Under the pieces are notes generated by a model that did no database searches, was not told the DNA's origin, and was given only the letters and a program-made list of their open reading frames with translations. From the NCBI GenBank assembly GCA_023260935.1, contig JALQTL010000178.1, positions 1 to 5,084 on the forward strand: a stretch of DNA of 5,084 bases, in the 5' to 3' direction. This DNA comes from Paracoccaceae bacterium. GTDB lineage: Bacteria; Pseudomonadota; Alphaproteobacteria; Rhodobacterales; Rhodobacteraceae. A program made the translations under genes and the position numbers. The first letter of the stretch is position 1. Each line of letters opens with the position of its first letter. Shown here piece by piece: positions 1 to 5,084 of this stretch.

Positions 1-272
1 CGCTGAAATGCCACCAGTGCCGCCCGCACCTCGGGGATCGCCGCCACCCGGCTTGCCGCCTGCCCCGCCTCCAGCGAGCGCAGATCGTCCCGCTCCAGAT
101 CCTGCGGGACCAGCGCCCGCGCCACCCCCACAGGATCGCCGCCCTTCACGCCGACGGCGCGGTAAAGCGCGCCGGTATCCAGATGCGCAAAGCCGAACCT
201 TGCGGCCACGGCCCGGCTGATCGTGCCCTTGCCCGCCGCCGCCGGTCCGTCAATGGCAACCGTAAAGATCAT
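1..272 (-). CDS. cmk: (d)CMP kinase (cytidylate kinase), N-terminal part, cut by left edge
   Basis: The enzyme phosphorylates CMP and dCMP with ATP, feeding pyrimidine nucleotides back to the triphosphate pool in the cytoplasm. The 90 complete codons seen start MIFTVAIDGPAAAGKGT: a beta strand followed by the P-loop (G9 to T17, with K15 as the ATP-binding lysine). LDTGALYR (31-38) is the usual CMP-kinase motif after the P-loop. Residues 68-90 (EAGQAASRVAAIPEVRAAL...) match the family helix ahead of the missing DGRDIG region. The stretch between YR and this helix is only about 30 residues, far shorter than in E. coli Cmk, which is normal for alphaproteobacterial forms. The ATG at 272-270 is chosen because AAGG (283-280) sits 7 nt upstream and the reading starts directly before the first beta strand. 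It lies 59 bp downstream of aroA on the same strand, so co-transcription is likely. More than half of the protein lies outside the window. Confidence 0.95.
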   Translation of the reverse strand, partial: MIFTVAIDGPAAAGKGTISRAVAARFGFAHLDTGALYRAVGVKGGDPVGVARALVPQDLERDDLRSLEAGQAASRVAAIPEVRAALVAFQ

Positions 273-285
273 GCTTGCACCTTTT

Positions 286-321
286 CCAAATACTCCGGGG
301 TCCGGGGCAGAGCCCCGGGGC
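286..321. repeat. GC-rich palindromic intergenic element between aroA and cmk
   Basis: A perfect 7-bp inverted repeat, ccggggc (302-308) and gccccgg (312-318) around the loop aga, is preceded on the plus strand by another ccgggg run (294-299) and by aaatact (288-294). Read in the aroA-to-cmk direction it is a GGGGCTCTGCCCC hairpin followed by GGAGTATTTGG. From memory, this arrangement recurs between genes in Rhodobacteraceae genomes; only one copy is in the window, so the repeat status is inferred, not seen. There is no T-run after the stem, so it is not a classical intrinsic terminator. It could weaken read-through or protect the aroA 3' end. Confidence 0.5.
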
Positions 322-331
322 AAACCGTCCC

Positions 332-1678
332 TCACCCCCGCCGGATCGCCGCGCCAAGGCCATTCATCAGCCCTTCGAAGATCGGGAAGGAGGTCACGAT
401 GGGGCTGGCGTCATCCACCGCAATCTCGGCCCGCGCGGCCATGCCGGCCACCAGAAAGCTCATGGCGATGCGGTGATCCAGATGGGTCGCGCAGGTCGCC
501 CCTCCCGGCACTCCGCCCGGCCCCATGCCGTACACAACAAGCGTATCCTCATCCTCCTCGATCCGCACACCGCAAGCCTCCAGCCCGCGCGCCATGGCGT
601 CGATGCGGTCGCTTTCCTTCACCCGCAGCTCACGGACGCCCCGCATCACCGTCTTGCCATGCGAAAACGCCGCGACGACCGACAGGATCGGATATTCGTC
701 GATCATGCTGGGCGCGCGTTCCGGGGGCACCTCGATCCCCTGCATCGCATCGGAAAACCGCACCCGCAGGTCGGCCACCGGCTCGCCGCCCTCTTCGCGC
801 GGGTTCAGGAAATCGATCCGTGCCCCCATCTCGACGAGGGTCAGATAAAGCCCGTTGCGCGTCAGGTTCTGGCTGACCCCGGGCACGGTGATGTCAGACC
901 CTTCCACAATCAGGGCCGCACAGGTCGGAAAGGCTGCCGAGGACGGGTCGCGCGGCACGGCCACGCTTTGCGGGCGCAGCTCGGGCTGGCCCTTCAGGGT
1001 GATCACATGGCCTTCGCGACCCTTTTCCACGGTCAGTTCCGCCCCGAAGCCCAGCAGCATCCGCTCGGAATGGTCGCGCGTCGGCTCGCGCTCGATCACA
1101 ACGGTCTCGCCCGGCGCGTTCAGCCCCGCCAGCAACACCGCCGATTTGACCTGCGCAGAAGCCACCGGCAGGGCATAGCGCACCGGCACCGGATTCGCCG
1201 CCCCCACCACCGTCATCGGCAACCGCCCGCCCTTGCGCCCATAGGCCTGCGCCCCGAACAGCGCCAGCGGGTCCGTCACCCGCCCCATCGGCCGCTTGCG
1301 CAAGCTGGCATCGCCCGTGAAGGTTGCCGTCATCGCCGTGGTGGCCATGGAGCCCATGATCAGCCGCACCCCGGTGCCCGAATTGCCGCAATCGATCACA
1401 TCCTCGGGTTCGCGAAAGCCCCCGACCCCAACCCCGTGAACCGACCATGCACCGGGCCCCGTCTGCGTGACCGTCGCGCCAAAGGCGCGCATCGCCCGGG
1501 CGGTATCCAGAACGTCCTGCCCTTCCAGAAGCCCGGTGATCCGGGTTTCACCCACCGCCATCGCCCCGAACAGCAGCGCGCGGTGGCTGATCGACTTGTC
1601 CCCCGGCACAGCGGCCTCTCCCGTCAGGGGGCCGCATTTCGCGGAAATCATCGGTTGCGCGTCGCCATGGCCTGACAT
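332..1678 (-). CDS. aroA: 3-phosphoshikimate 1-carboxyvinyltransferase (EPSP synthase), class II type
   Basis: It transfers the enolpyruvyl group of PEP to shikimate-3-phosphate, the sixth step of the shikimate pathway, in the cytoplasm. The 448-residue protein is full length for the family. Visible motifs are PGDKSISHR (25-33, K28 in the active site), GNSGTG (98-103), RPMGR (129-133), SAQVK (174-178), RDHSE (201-205), NLTR (271-274), MIDEYP (325-330, catalytic D327), LRVKESDR (351-358, E355) and HLDHRIAMS (399-407). The RDHSE, SAQVK and NLTR forms are those of class II enzymes such as the CP4 type. Residue 101, alanine in CP4, is glycine here. The ATG at 1678-1676 is preferred because AGGAG (1689-1685) precedes it by 6 nt. 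The frame stays open up to a TTG at 1777 and includes an ATG at 1735, but neither has a ribosome binding site, and the 1777 start would overlap the divergent gene's ATG. cmk follows downstream. Confidence 0.97.
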   Translation of the reverse strand: MSGHGDAQPMISAKCGPLTGEAAVPGDKSISHRALLFGAMAVGETRITGLLEGQDVLDTARAMRAFGATVTQTGPGAWSVHGVGVGGFREPEDVIDCGNSGTGVRLIMGSMATTAMTATFTGDASLRKRPMGRVTDPLALFGAQAYGRKGGRLPMTVVGAANPVPVRYALPVASAQVKSAVLLAGLNAPGETVVIEREPTRDHSERMLLGFGAELTVEKGREGHVITLKGQPELRPQSVAVPRDPSSAAFPTCAALIVEGSDITVPGVSQNLTRNGLYLTLVEMGARIDFLNPREEGGEPVADLRVRFSDAMQGIEVPPERAPSMIDEYPILSVVAAFSHGKTVMRGVRELRVKESDRIDAMARGLEACGVRIEEDEDTLVVYGMGPGGVPGGATCATHLDHRIAMSFLVAGMAARAEIAVDDASPIVTSFPIFEGLMNGLGAAIRRG

Positions 1679-1684
1679 CGGGTT

Positions 1685-1690
1685 CTCCTG
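1685..1690 (-). promoter_or_regulatory. Ribosome binding site of aroA
   Basis: On the minus strand CAGGAG lies 6 nt before the ATG at 1678. It is the best Shine-Dalgarno match in this region and fixes the aroA start, giving a protein that begins MSGHGDAQP like its relatives. Confidence 0.8.
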
Positions 1691-1747
1691 AAGGTGATTG
1701 CCTGCCTGATAGCGCAAGCAGGCGCGCCGGTCCATGGGGGGTTGAAC

Positions 1748-1761
1748 CTGCCGCCCGGCAG
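1748..1761. promoter_or_regulatory. Operator-like dyad in the divergent region
   Basis: ctgccg and cggcag form a perfect 6+6 inverted repeat with a 2-bp centre, placed between the candidate -35 and -10 boxes of the plus-strand gene. The position would suit a repressor site. No regulator gene is in the window, and GC-rich dyads of this size also arise by chance. Confidence 0.3.
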
Positions 1762-1776
1762 CGCATATCGATCGCA

Positions 1777-2847
1777 ATGAACCGCAGAACGCTTTTCAAG
1801 GGGGCCGCGCTTCTGGCCGGCCTTGCTACCGCCGGAGGCACGGCAACCGCCATGAAACCCGCCCGAAACCGTTATTACTCCGGCCCGGTCAGTGACCATT
1901 TCGATGGCACACGCTTTTTCAATCCGGGGGGAGAGGCGCCGCGCGGGGGCCTTGACCTTCTGAAATGGCGCTTCGGCGGGGGGCGGCAGAAGTGGCCCGA
2001 AACCGTGCCGGTTCCGGCCCGGGCCATGCCGGCACCGGCGCCTGCGGGGACTGACCTGAAGATCACCATGGTCGGCCATGCAACGATGCTGATCCAGACG
2101 GCGGGGCTGAACATCCTGACCGATCCGGTCTGGTCAGACCGTGCCAGCCCGCTGGCCTTTGCCGGGCCAAGACGGGTGACGGAACCCGGGATCGCCTTTG
2201 CCGATCTGCCCGGGATCGACCTGATCCTTCTCAGCCACAACCACTATGACCACCTTGACCTGACCACCCTTGCCTCGCTGCACCGCGACCATGCGCCCCG
2301 GATCATCACACCGCTTGGCAATGATGCGATCCTGAAAGGCGATCTGCCCGGCGCACGGATCGACACGCGCGACTGGGATCAGGCGGTCAATTTCGGGCCC
2401 CTGACCATCCACTTCGAACCTTGCCACCACTGGTCTGCGCGGGGAGTGGGCGACAGGTCGATGGCGCTTTGGGCAGCCTTCGTGATCGAAGGCTCGGCGG
2501 GAAAGATCCTGCACATCGGCGATACCGGTTTCGACGGGGGGCGACCCTATGCCCGGGTGCGCGAAAAGCACGGCGCAATGGATGCGGCGATCCTGCCCAT
2601 CGGCGCCTATGAACCGCGCTGGTTCATGCGCGCCCAGCACCAGAACCCCGAAGAAGCCGTGAAGGGCCTTCAACTTTGCGGCGCGCGCCATGCCGTCGGC
2701 CATCACTGGGGCACCTTCCAGCTGACGGACGAGGCGCGCGATGACCCGCCCAAGGCCCTTGCCGCGGCTCTTCGGGCGCAGGGCCTTGCCCCCGGAAGGT
2801 TCCAGCCACTTGCCCCCGGGCAGGTCTGGACCGCGCCCCGCGCCTGA
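1777..2847 (+). CDS. Metallo-beta-lactamase-fold hydrolase, NAPE-PLD/UlaG-like (COG2220), with Tat-like signal peptide
   Basis: The 356-residue protein belongs to the MBL-fold group that includes N-acyl-phosphatidylethanolamine phospholipase D and UlaG-type proteins. The N-terminus NRRTLFKG plus a short hydrophobic stretch (9-21) and ATA (23-25) looks like a Tat signal peptide with cleavage near residue 25, so a periplasmic location is inferred. DHFDGTRFFNP (40-50) is the family's entry motif. Metal ligands follow the NAPE-PLD pattern: SHNHYDHLD (153-161; H154, H156, D158, H159), H218 in CHHWS, D249 in GDTGF and H310 in HHWGTF (309-314). IGAYEPRWFM (275-284) and HQNPEEAV (288-295) are further family motifs. 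All key residues are present, so it should be an active zinc hydrolase; the substrate (a phosphodiester or a lactone) cannot be read from sequence. No clear Shine-Dalgarno precedes the ATG at 1777. A second ATG at 1852 has ggagg 13 nt upstream but would remove the signal peptide. Confidence 0.9.
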   Translation: MNRRTLFKGAALLAGLATAGGTATAMKPARNRYYSGPVSDHFDGTRFFNPGGEAPRGGLDLLKWRFGGGRQKWPETVPVPARAMPAPAPAGTDLKITMVGHATMLIQTAGLNILTDPVWSDRASPLAFAGPRRVTEPGIAFADLPGIDLILLSHNHYDHLDLTTLASLHRDHAPRIITPLGNDAILKGDLPGARIDTRDWDQAVNFGPLTIHFEPCHHWSARGVGDRSMALWAAFVIEGSAGKILHIGDTGFDGGRPYARVREKHGAMDAAILPIGAYEPRWFMRAQHQNPEEAVKGLQLCGARHAVGHHWGTFQLTDEARDDPPKALAAALRAQGLAPGRFQPLAPGQVWTAPRA

Positions 2848-2851
2848 CAGC

Positions 2852-3340
2852 CTATTTCTTCGCACCCGCCTGCGGGGTGGCGATATCGGCATGGTCCACC
2901 AGGTTCCACGGCAGGCCCTGATGGCGGAAGAGGCGCTTTTTCAGCCGCGGATAATCGCCCACGTCATGATCCAGCCGCTGCCCCACCACGATGCAGCGCA
3001 AGGTTTCAGTCCCCGTGGCCCGGATCGAATGGGCCAGCCCGCCCTTGCGATAGCCGATGAAATCGCCCGGACCGATCTGGTGCGCGTCTTCACCGATCAT
3101 CGCCACCCCGGTGCCGGCCAGCACATAGACGCATTCATCCTCGTGGTGGTGAAGGTGATGCTCTGTCGTCTCATCGCCCGGCTCCACCTCGATGATGTGA
3201 AAGCCAAGGCCGGTCAGCCCGGTCATGTCACCCAGCGACTTGTTCACGCGCCTTGCCTTGGGGTTCAGGAAATGGGTCTTGCGCAACCCTTCCATCGCCG
3301 CAATCTCGTCCGCGCGCAAAAGATAACGATCCTCGGCCAT
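2852..3340 (-). CDS. Single-domain cupin protein of unknown function
   Basis: A 162-residue cytoplasmic-looking protein with one cupin barrel. Motif 1 is EHHLHHHEDECVYVLAG (60-76), giving candidate metal ligands H62, H64 and E69. Motif 2 is PGDFIGYRKGGLAH (91-104), ending in ligand H104, with arginine 98 where many cupins have proline. The C-terminal part GQRLDHDVGDYPRLKKRLFR (120-139) and PWNLVDH (144-150) is a conserved tail I know from uncharacterised cupin proteins (COG3837-like) of alphaproteobacteria. The ligands suggest a bound metal; enzyme and sugar- or small-molecule-binding roles are both possible. The ATG at 3340 is chosen because AAGGGG (3352-3347) precedes it by 6 nt; a longer frame to 3394 adds 18 residues without family resemblance. 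It lies 60 bp downstream of trmB on the same strand and converges on the hydrolase gene with a 4-bp gap. Confidence 0.85.
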   Translation of the reverse strand: MAEDRYLLRADEIAAMEGLRKTHFLNPKARRVNKSLGDMTGLTGLGFHIIEVEPGDETTEHHLHHHEDECVYVLAGTGVAMIGEDAHQIGPGDFIGYRKGGLAHSIRATGTETLRCIVVGQRLDHDVGDYPRLKKRLFRHQGLPWNLVDHADIATPQAGAKK

Positions 3341-3346
3341 CCTCTG

Positions 3347-3352
3347 CCCCTT
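3347..3352 (-). promoter_or_regulatory. Ribosome binding site of the cupin gene
   Basis: AAGGGG on the minus strand lies 6 nt before the ATG at 3340 and decides this start over the in-frame upstream one at 3394. Confidence 0.65.
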
Positions 3353-3400
3353 CGTTCCGGTTTCCGCGCACAGCCTAGCAGCCCCGCGCCCCACCGTCTG

Positions 3401-4096
3401 TCAGTTTCGGCGGAAGGTCAGGTAATGCGGATCGCGGCCTTCGCGCAGGGCCTTTTGTTCATAGCGGGTGGAAATCCAGTCGTCCCAAGCCGCCCCCTGC
3501 CCGGTCTGGGACACAAGCGTAAATCCCGCCTTCGGCACTTCTTCCAGCGTCTGACGCACATAATCGGGAATGTCGGTCGCCACGCGGAATTCCGCCCCCG
3601 GCACCAGCACCCGGGCCAGAGCATCCAGATAGCCCGGCGTCACAAAGCGGCGGCGGTGGTGGCGCGCCTTGGGCCAGGGGTCGGGGTAGTTCAGAAAGGC
3701 CTTGGCCACCGATCCGTCAGGCAGCACATCGAAAAGGTCGCGCACATCGCCGGGATGGATCACCAGATTGCTGACCCCGGCCTTGCGGATCTTGCCCAGC
3801 AGCATGGCGATGCCATTCACGAAAGGCTCGGCGCCGATGATGCCCACCTGCGGATAGCGCGCGGCCATATGCACCAGATGCTCGCCGCCGCCAAAGCCCA
3901 CCTCCAGCCAGATCGGCCGGGGCCCGCCGAAGATGGCGTCTGGGTCCAAAGGCTTGCGCGCGGGGTTTTCATGCGCAGCCACCCCGGGCAGGCGCAGGCT
4001 TTCCAGATCGCGGGCCAGATATTCCTTTTGGCTGGCGCGCAGCGTCTTGCCATGGACCCGGCCATAGAAGTTGCGGCGTTCTGTCGGTTCGGTCAT
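3401..4096 (-). CDS. trmB: tRNA (guanine-N7-)-methyltransferase
   Basis: TrmB places the 7-methyl group on G46 in the variable loop of tRNAs, using S-adenosylmethionine. The 231 residues are a normal bacterial length. The N-terminus has the tRNA-binding segment YGRVHGKTLRASQ (11-23). The Rossmann-fold SAM site is LEVGFGGGEH (64-73), with E90 in GAEPF as the acidic residue after strand 2 and GDVRD (116-120) following. NYPDPWPKARHHRRR (136-150) is the hallmark catalytic motif, and TRYEQKAL (210-217) is the C-terminal signature. All key residues are present. The ATG at 4096 has a G-run (4108-4104) 7 nt upstream, a weak but usable ribosome binding site, and gives the usual short N-terminal lead. 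It lies 141 bp downstream of metK, past a strong hairpin, so it may have its own promoter or depend on read-through. The cupin gene follows after 60 bp. Confidence 0.96.
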   Translation of the reverse strand: MTEPTERRNFYGRVHGKTLRASQKEYLARDLESLRLPGVAAHENPARKPLDPDAIFGGPRPIWLEVGFGGGEHLVHMAARYPQVGIIGAEPFVNGIAMLLGKIRKAGVSNLVIHPGDVRDLFDVLPDGSVAKAFLNYPDPWPKARHHRRRFVTPGYLDALARVLVPGAEFRVATDIPDYVRQTLEEVPKAGFTLVSQTGQGAAWDDWISTRYEQKALREGRDPHYLTFRRN

Positions 4097-4133
4097 CGCA
4101 AAGCCCCCGGTATCAAGCCCGCCGCCCTTTGCC

Positions 4134-4177
4134 CTGCGGGGGAAACAAGGTCAAGCCGCAGCCCCTTGGCCTGCGGC
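4134..4177 (-). promoter_or_regulatory. Leader of trmB with mutually exclusive hairpins
   Basis: In the minus-strand transcript, GCCGCAG (4177-4171) can pair with CTGCGGC (4161-4155) as a perfect 7-bp stem. The CTGCGG part of that second arm can instead pair with CCGCAG at 4139-4134, about 38 nt before the trmB start. The three segments cannot all pair at once, which is the geometry of a switch or attenuator. No leader peptide or known riboswitch consensus is evident, so regulation is only a possibility. Confidence 0.3.
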
Positions 4178-4185
4178 AAATGCAA

Positions 4186-4214
4186 AGGGCCGGCCGGATT
4201 TCCCGACCGGCCCT
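4186..4214 (-). terminator. Intrinsic-terminator-like hairpin after metK
   Basis: agggccggccgg (4186-4197) and ccgaccggccct (4203-4214) form a 12-bp stem with one G-T wobble and a 5-nt loop, beginning 24 nt past the metK stop codon. In the metK direction it is followed by TTTGCATTTG, a short imperfect T-tract. The stem is very stable, so termination or at least 3'-end protection of metK mRNA is likely. The weak T-tract leaves room for read-through into trmB. Confidence 0.65.
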
Positions 4215-4237
4215 GTCAAGGGGGGCTTCCGCCCGCC

Positions 4238-5084
4238 TCAGACCGCTTTTTTCAGCGCTTCGGTCAGGTCGGTGCGTTCCCAGCTAAAGCCGCCGTCGGC
4301 ATCGGGCGTGCGGCCGAAATGGCCATAGGCGGCGGTGCGGGCATAGATCGGGCGGTTCAGATCCAGATGCGTGCGGATGCCGCGCGGTGTCAGGTCCATG
4401 CATTCCGCCACGGCCTTTTCGATCCGCGCGTCCTCGACCTGCCCGGTGCCATGCGTATCGACATAGATCGACAGGGGCTTGGCCACGCCGATGGCATAGG
4501 AAACCTGAAGCGTGCAACGGTCGGCCAGACCGGCGGCCACCACGTTCTTGGCCAGATAACGCGCGGCATAGGCGGCCGAACGGTCCACCTTGGTCGGATC
4601 CTTGCCCGAAAACGCGCCGCCACCATGGGGGGCAGCCCCACCATAGGTATCGACAATGATCTTGCGCCCGGTCAGGCCCGCGTCACCATCCGGCCCGCCA
4701 ATCACGAAGGTGCCCGTGGGGTTCACCCACCATTCGGTCTTTTCGGTGATCCAGCCCGAAGGCAGGATTTCGCGGATAAAGGGTTCCACGATGGCGCGGA
4801 TATCGGCCGAGGTCTGGCTTTCATGCGCATGCTGGGTCGACAGCACGATCGACGTCACCTCGACCGGCTTGCCATCCTCGTAGCGCAGGGAAAGCTGGCT
4901 TTTGGCATCGGGGCCAAGGGTCGGCTCCTTACCGCTTTTGCGCACTTCGGCAAGGCGGCGCAGGATGGCGTGGGAATACTGGATCGGCGCCGGCATCAGT
5001 TCGGGTGTTTCGCGGCAGGCATAGCCGAACATGATGCCCTGATCACCCGCGCCGTCCCGGTCCACGCCTTGCGCGATATGGGCC
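4238..5084 (-). CDS. metK: S-adenosylmethionine synthase, C-terminal 281 residues, cut by right edge
   Basis: MetK joins methionine and ATP to make S-adenosylmethionine, the cell's main methyl donor, as a cytoplasmic oligomer. The visible part opens with AHIAQGVDRDGAGDQGIMFG, containing the family signature GAGDQGIMFGYA (visible residues 11-22). Further on are FVIGGPDGDAGLTGRK (126-141), IIVDTYGG (142-149) and the glycine-rich HGGGAFSGKDPTKVDR (153-168) that contacts ATP phosphates. YAIGVAKPLSIYVDTHGTG (196-214) and RPIYARTAAYGHFGR (244-258) complete the C-terminal domain. The frame is open to the right edge: GTG at 5065-5063 is an internal valine (IAQGVDRDG), not a start. About 100 N-terminal residues and the promoter are missing, so any SAM riboswitch cannot be judged. 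trmB, a SAM-using enzyme, follows on the same strand. Confidence 0.97.
   Translation of the reverse strand, partial: AHIAQGVDRDGAGDQGIMFGYACRETPELMPAPIQYSHAILRRLAEVRKSGKEPTLGPDAKSQLSLRYEDGKPVEVTSIVLSTQHAHESQTSADIRAIVEPFIREILPSGWITEKTEWWVNPTGTFVIGGPDGDAGLTGRKIIVDTYGGAAPHGGGAFSGKDPTKVDRSAAYAARYLAKNVVAAGLADRCTLQVSYAIGVAKPLSIYVDTHGTGQVEDARIEKAVAECMDLTPRGIRTHLDLNRPIYARTAAYGHFGRTPDADGGFSWERTDLTEALKKAV

Larger units (their letters stand above)
1679..1776. promoter_or_regulatory. Divergent intergenic region between aroA and the hydrolase gene
   Basis: These 98 bp must hold the promoters for both directions unless aroA is read from further upstream. On the plus strand ttgaac (1742-1747) is a fair -35 box, and catatc or tatcga (1764-1771) lies 16-18 nt further on as a weak -10. 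A tight dyad, ctgccg-cc-cggcag (1748-1761), sits between them. A second inverted repeat, gcctgc (1700-1705) and gcaggc (1718-1723), can form a stem in the aroA leader about 10 nt before its ribosome binding site. I could not pick a convincing aroA promoter by eye. The boxes are weak matches and should be read as candidates. Confidence 0.45.

Noticed and set aside
8..220. Proline-rich plus-strand frame at the left edge
   Set aside because: It is the complement of the cmk coding sequence; the proline and arginine runs come from GC-rich codons read backwards.
275..1675. A 466-codon open frame on the plus strand opposite aroA
   Set aside because: It is antisense to a complete, motif-perfect aroA. 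Its product is rich in R, H, P, A and G with no domain pattern, as expected from GC-rich codon bias on the opposite strand.
1679..1777. N-terminal extension of aroA from TTG at 1777 or ATG at 1735
   Set aside because: No ribosome binding site precedes either, the extra residues (MRSICAAGRQ...) do not resemble the family, and AGGAG is placed ideally for the ATG at 1678.
2863..2879. Small hairpin caccc/gggtg just past the hydrolase stop as a terminator
   Set aside because: Only five base pairs, no following T-run on either strand, and it lies inside the cupin coding sequence.
2134..2892. A 252-codon open frame opposite the hydrolase gene
   Set aside because: It is antisense to a gene with all its catalytic motifs and shows no recognisable domain.
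3341..3394. Longer cupin start at 3394
   Set aside because: The added 18 residues (MGRGAARLCAETGTKGQR) look like translated spacer, and AAGGGG fits the ATG at 3340.
3372..3400. Promoter for the cupin gene: TAGGCT (3377-3372) with CTGACA near the trmB stop
   Set aside because: The boxes are about 21 nt apart, too far for a standard housekeeping promoter, so I did not list it; the 60-bp gap also fits co-transcription with trmB.
5063..5065. GTG at 5065 as the start of metK
   Set aside because: The frame continues upstream with family-like residues (AHIAQGVD), and MetK needs about 100 more N-terminal residues; the GTG is an internal valine.

Overview
The window looks like ordinary chromosomal housekeeping DNA from a GC-rich alphaproteobacterium, most likely Rhodobacteraceae (Rhodobacter/Paracoccus-like). 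The reasons are the strong G/C preference at third codon positions, the aroA-cmk gene order, the close match of the AroA, MetK, TrmB and cupin sequences to the Rhodobacterales forms I know, and a short palindromic spacer between aroA and cmk of a kind I associate with that family. I identified these by recognition, not by a database search.

Layout, left to right. Positions 1-272 (minus) hold the first 90 codons of cmk, cut by the left edge. A 59-bp spacer with a GC-rich palindrome separates it from aroA (332-1678, minus), a class II EPSP synthase that lies upstream of cmk in the same transcription unit. A 98-bp divergent intergenic region follows. The plus-strand gene at 1777-2847 encodes a metallo-beta-lactamase-fold hydrolase of the NAPE-PLD/UlaG-like (COG2220) type with a Tat-like signal peptide. 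It converges, with only 4 bp between stop codons, on a minus-strand cupin gene (2852-3340). Upstream of the cupin gene on the minus strand are trmB (3401-4096) and then metK (4238 to beyond the right edge). A strong 12-bp-stem hairpin lies between metK and trmB.

Functionally there are two minus-strand blocks and one plus-strand gene. Block one (aroA-cmk) joins chorismate synthesis to CMP recycling, an old bacterial gene pairing. Block two (metK-trmB-cupin) puts the enzyme that makes S-adenosylmethionine beside a tRNA methyltransferase that uses it, followed by a cupin of unknown role. The MBL-fold hydrolase is independent and probably periplasmic.

I found no mobile element, CRISPR array, RNA gene or evident novel system. 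All intergenic gaps are under 150 bp. The points worth a second look are modest: the palindromic spacer that seems to carry the cmk ribosome binding site, a possibly leaderless promoter with an operator-like dyad before the hydrolase gene, alternative hairpins in the trmB leader, and the two genes of unknown substrate (hydrolase and cupin).
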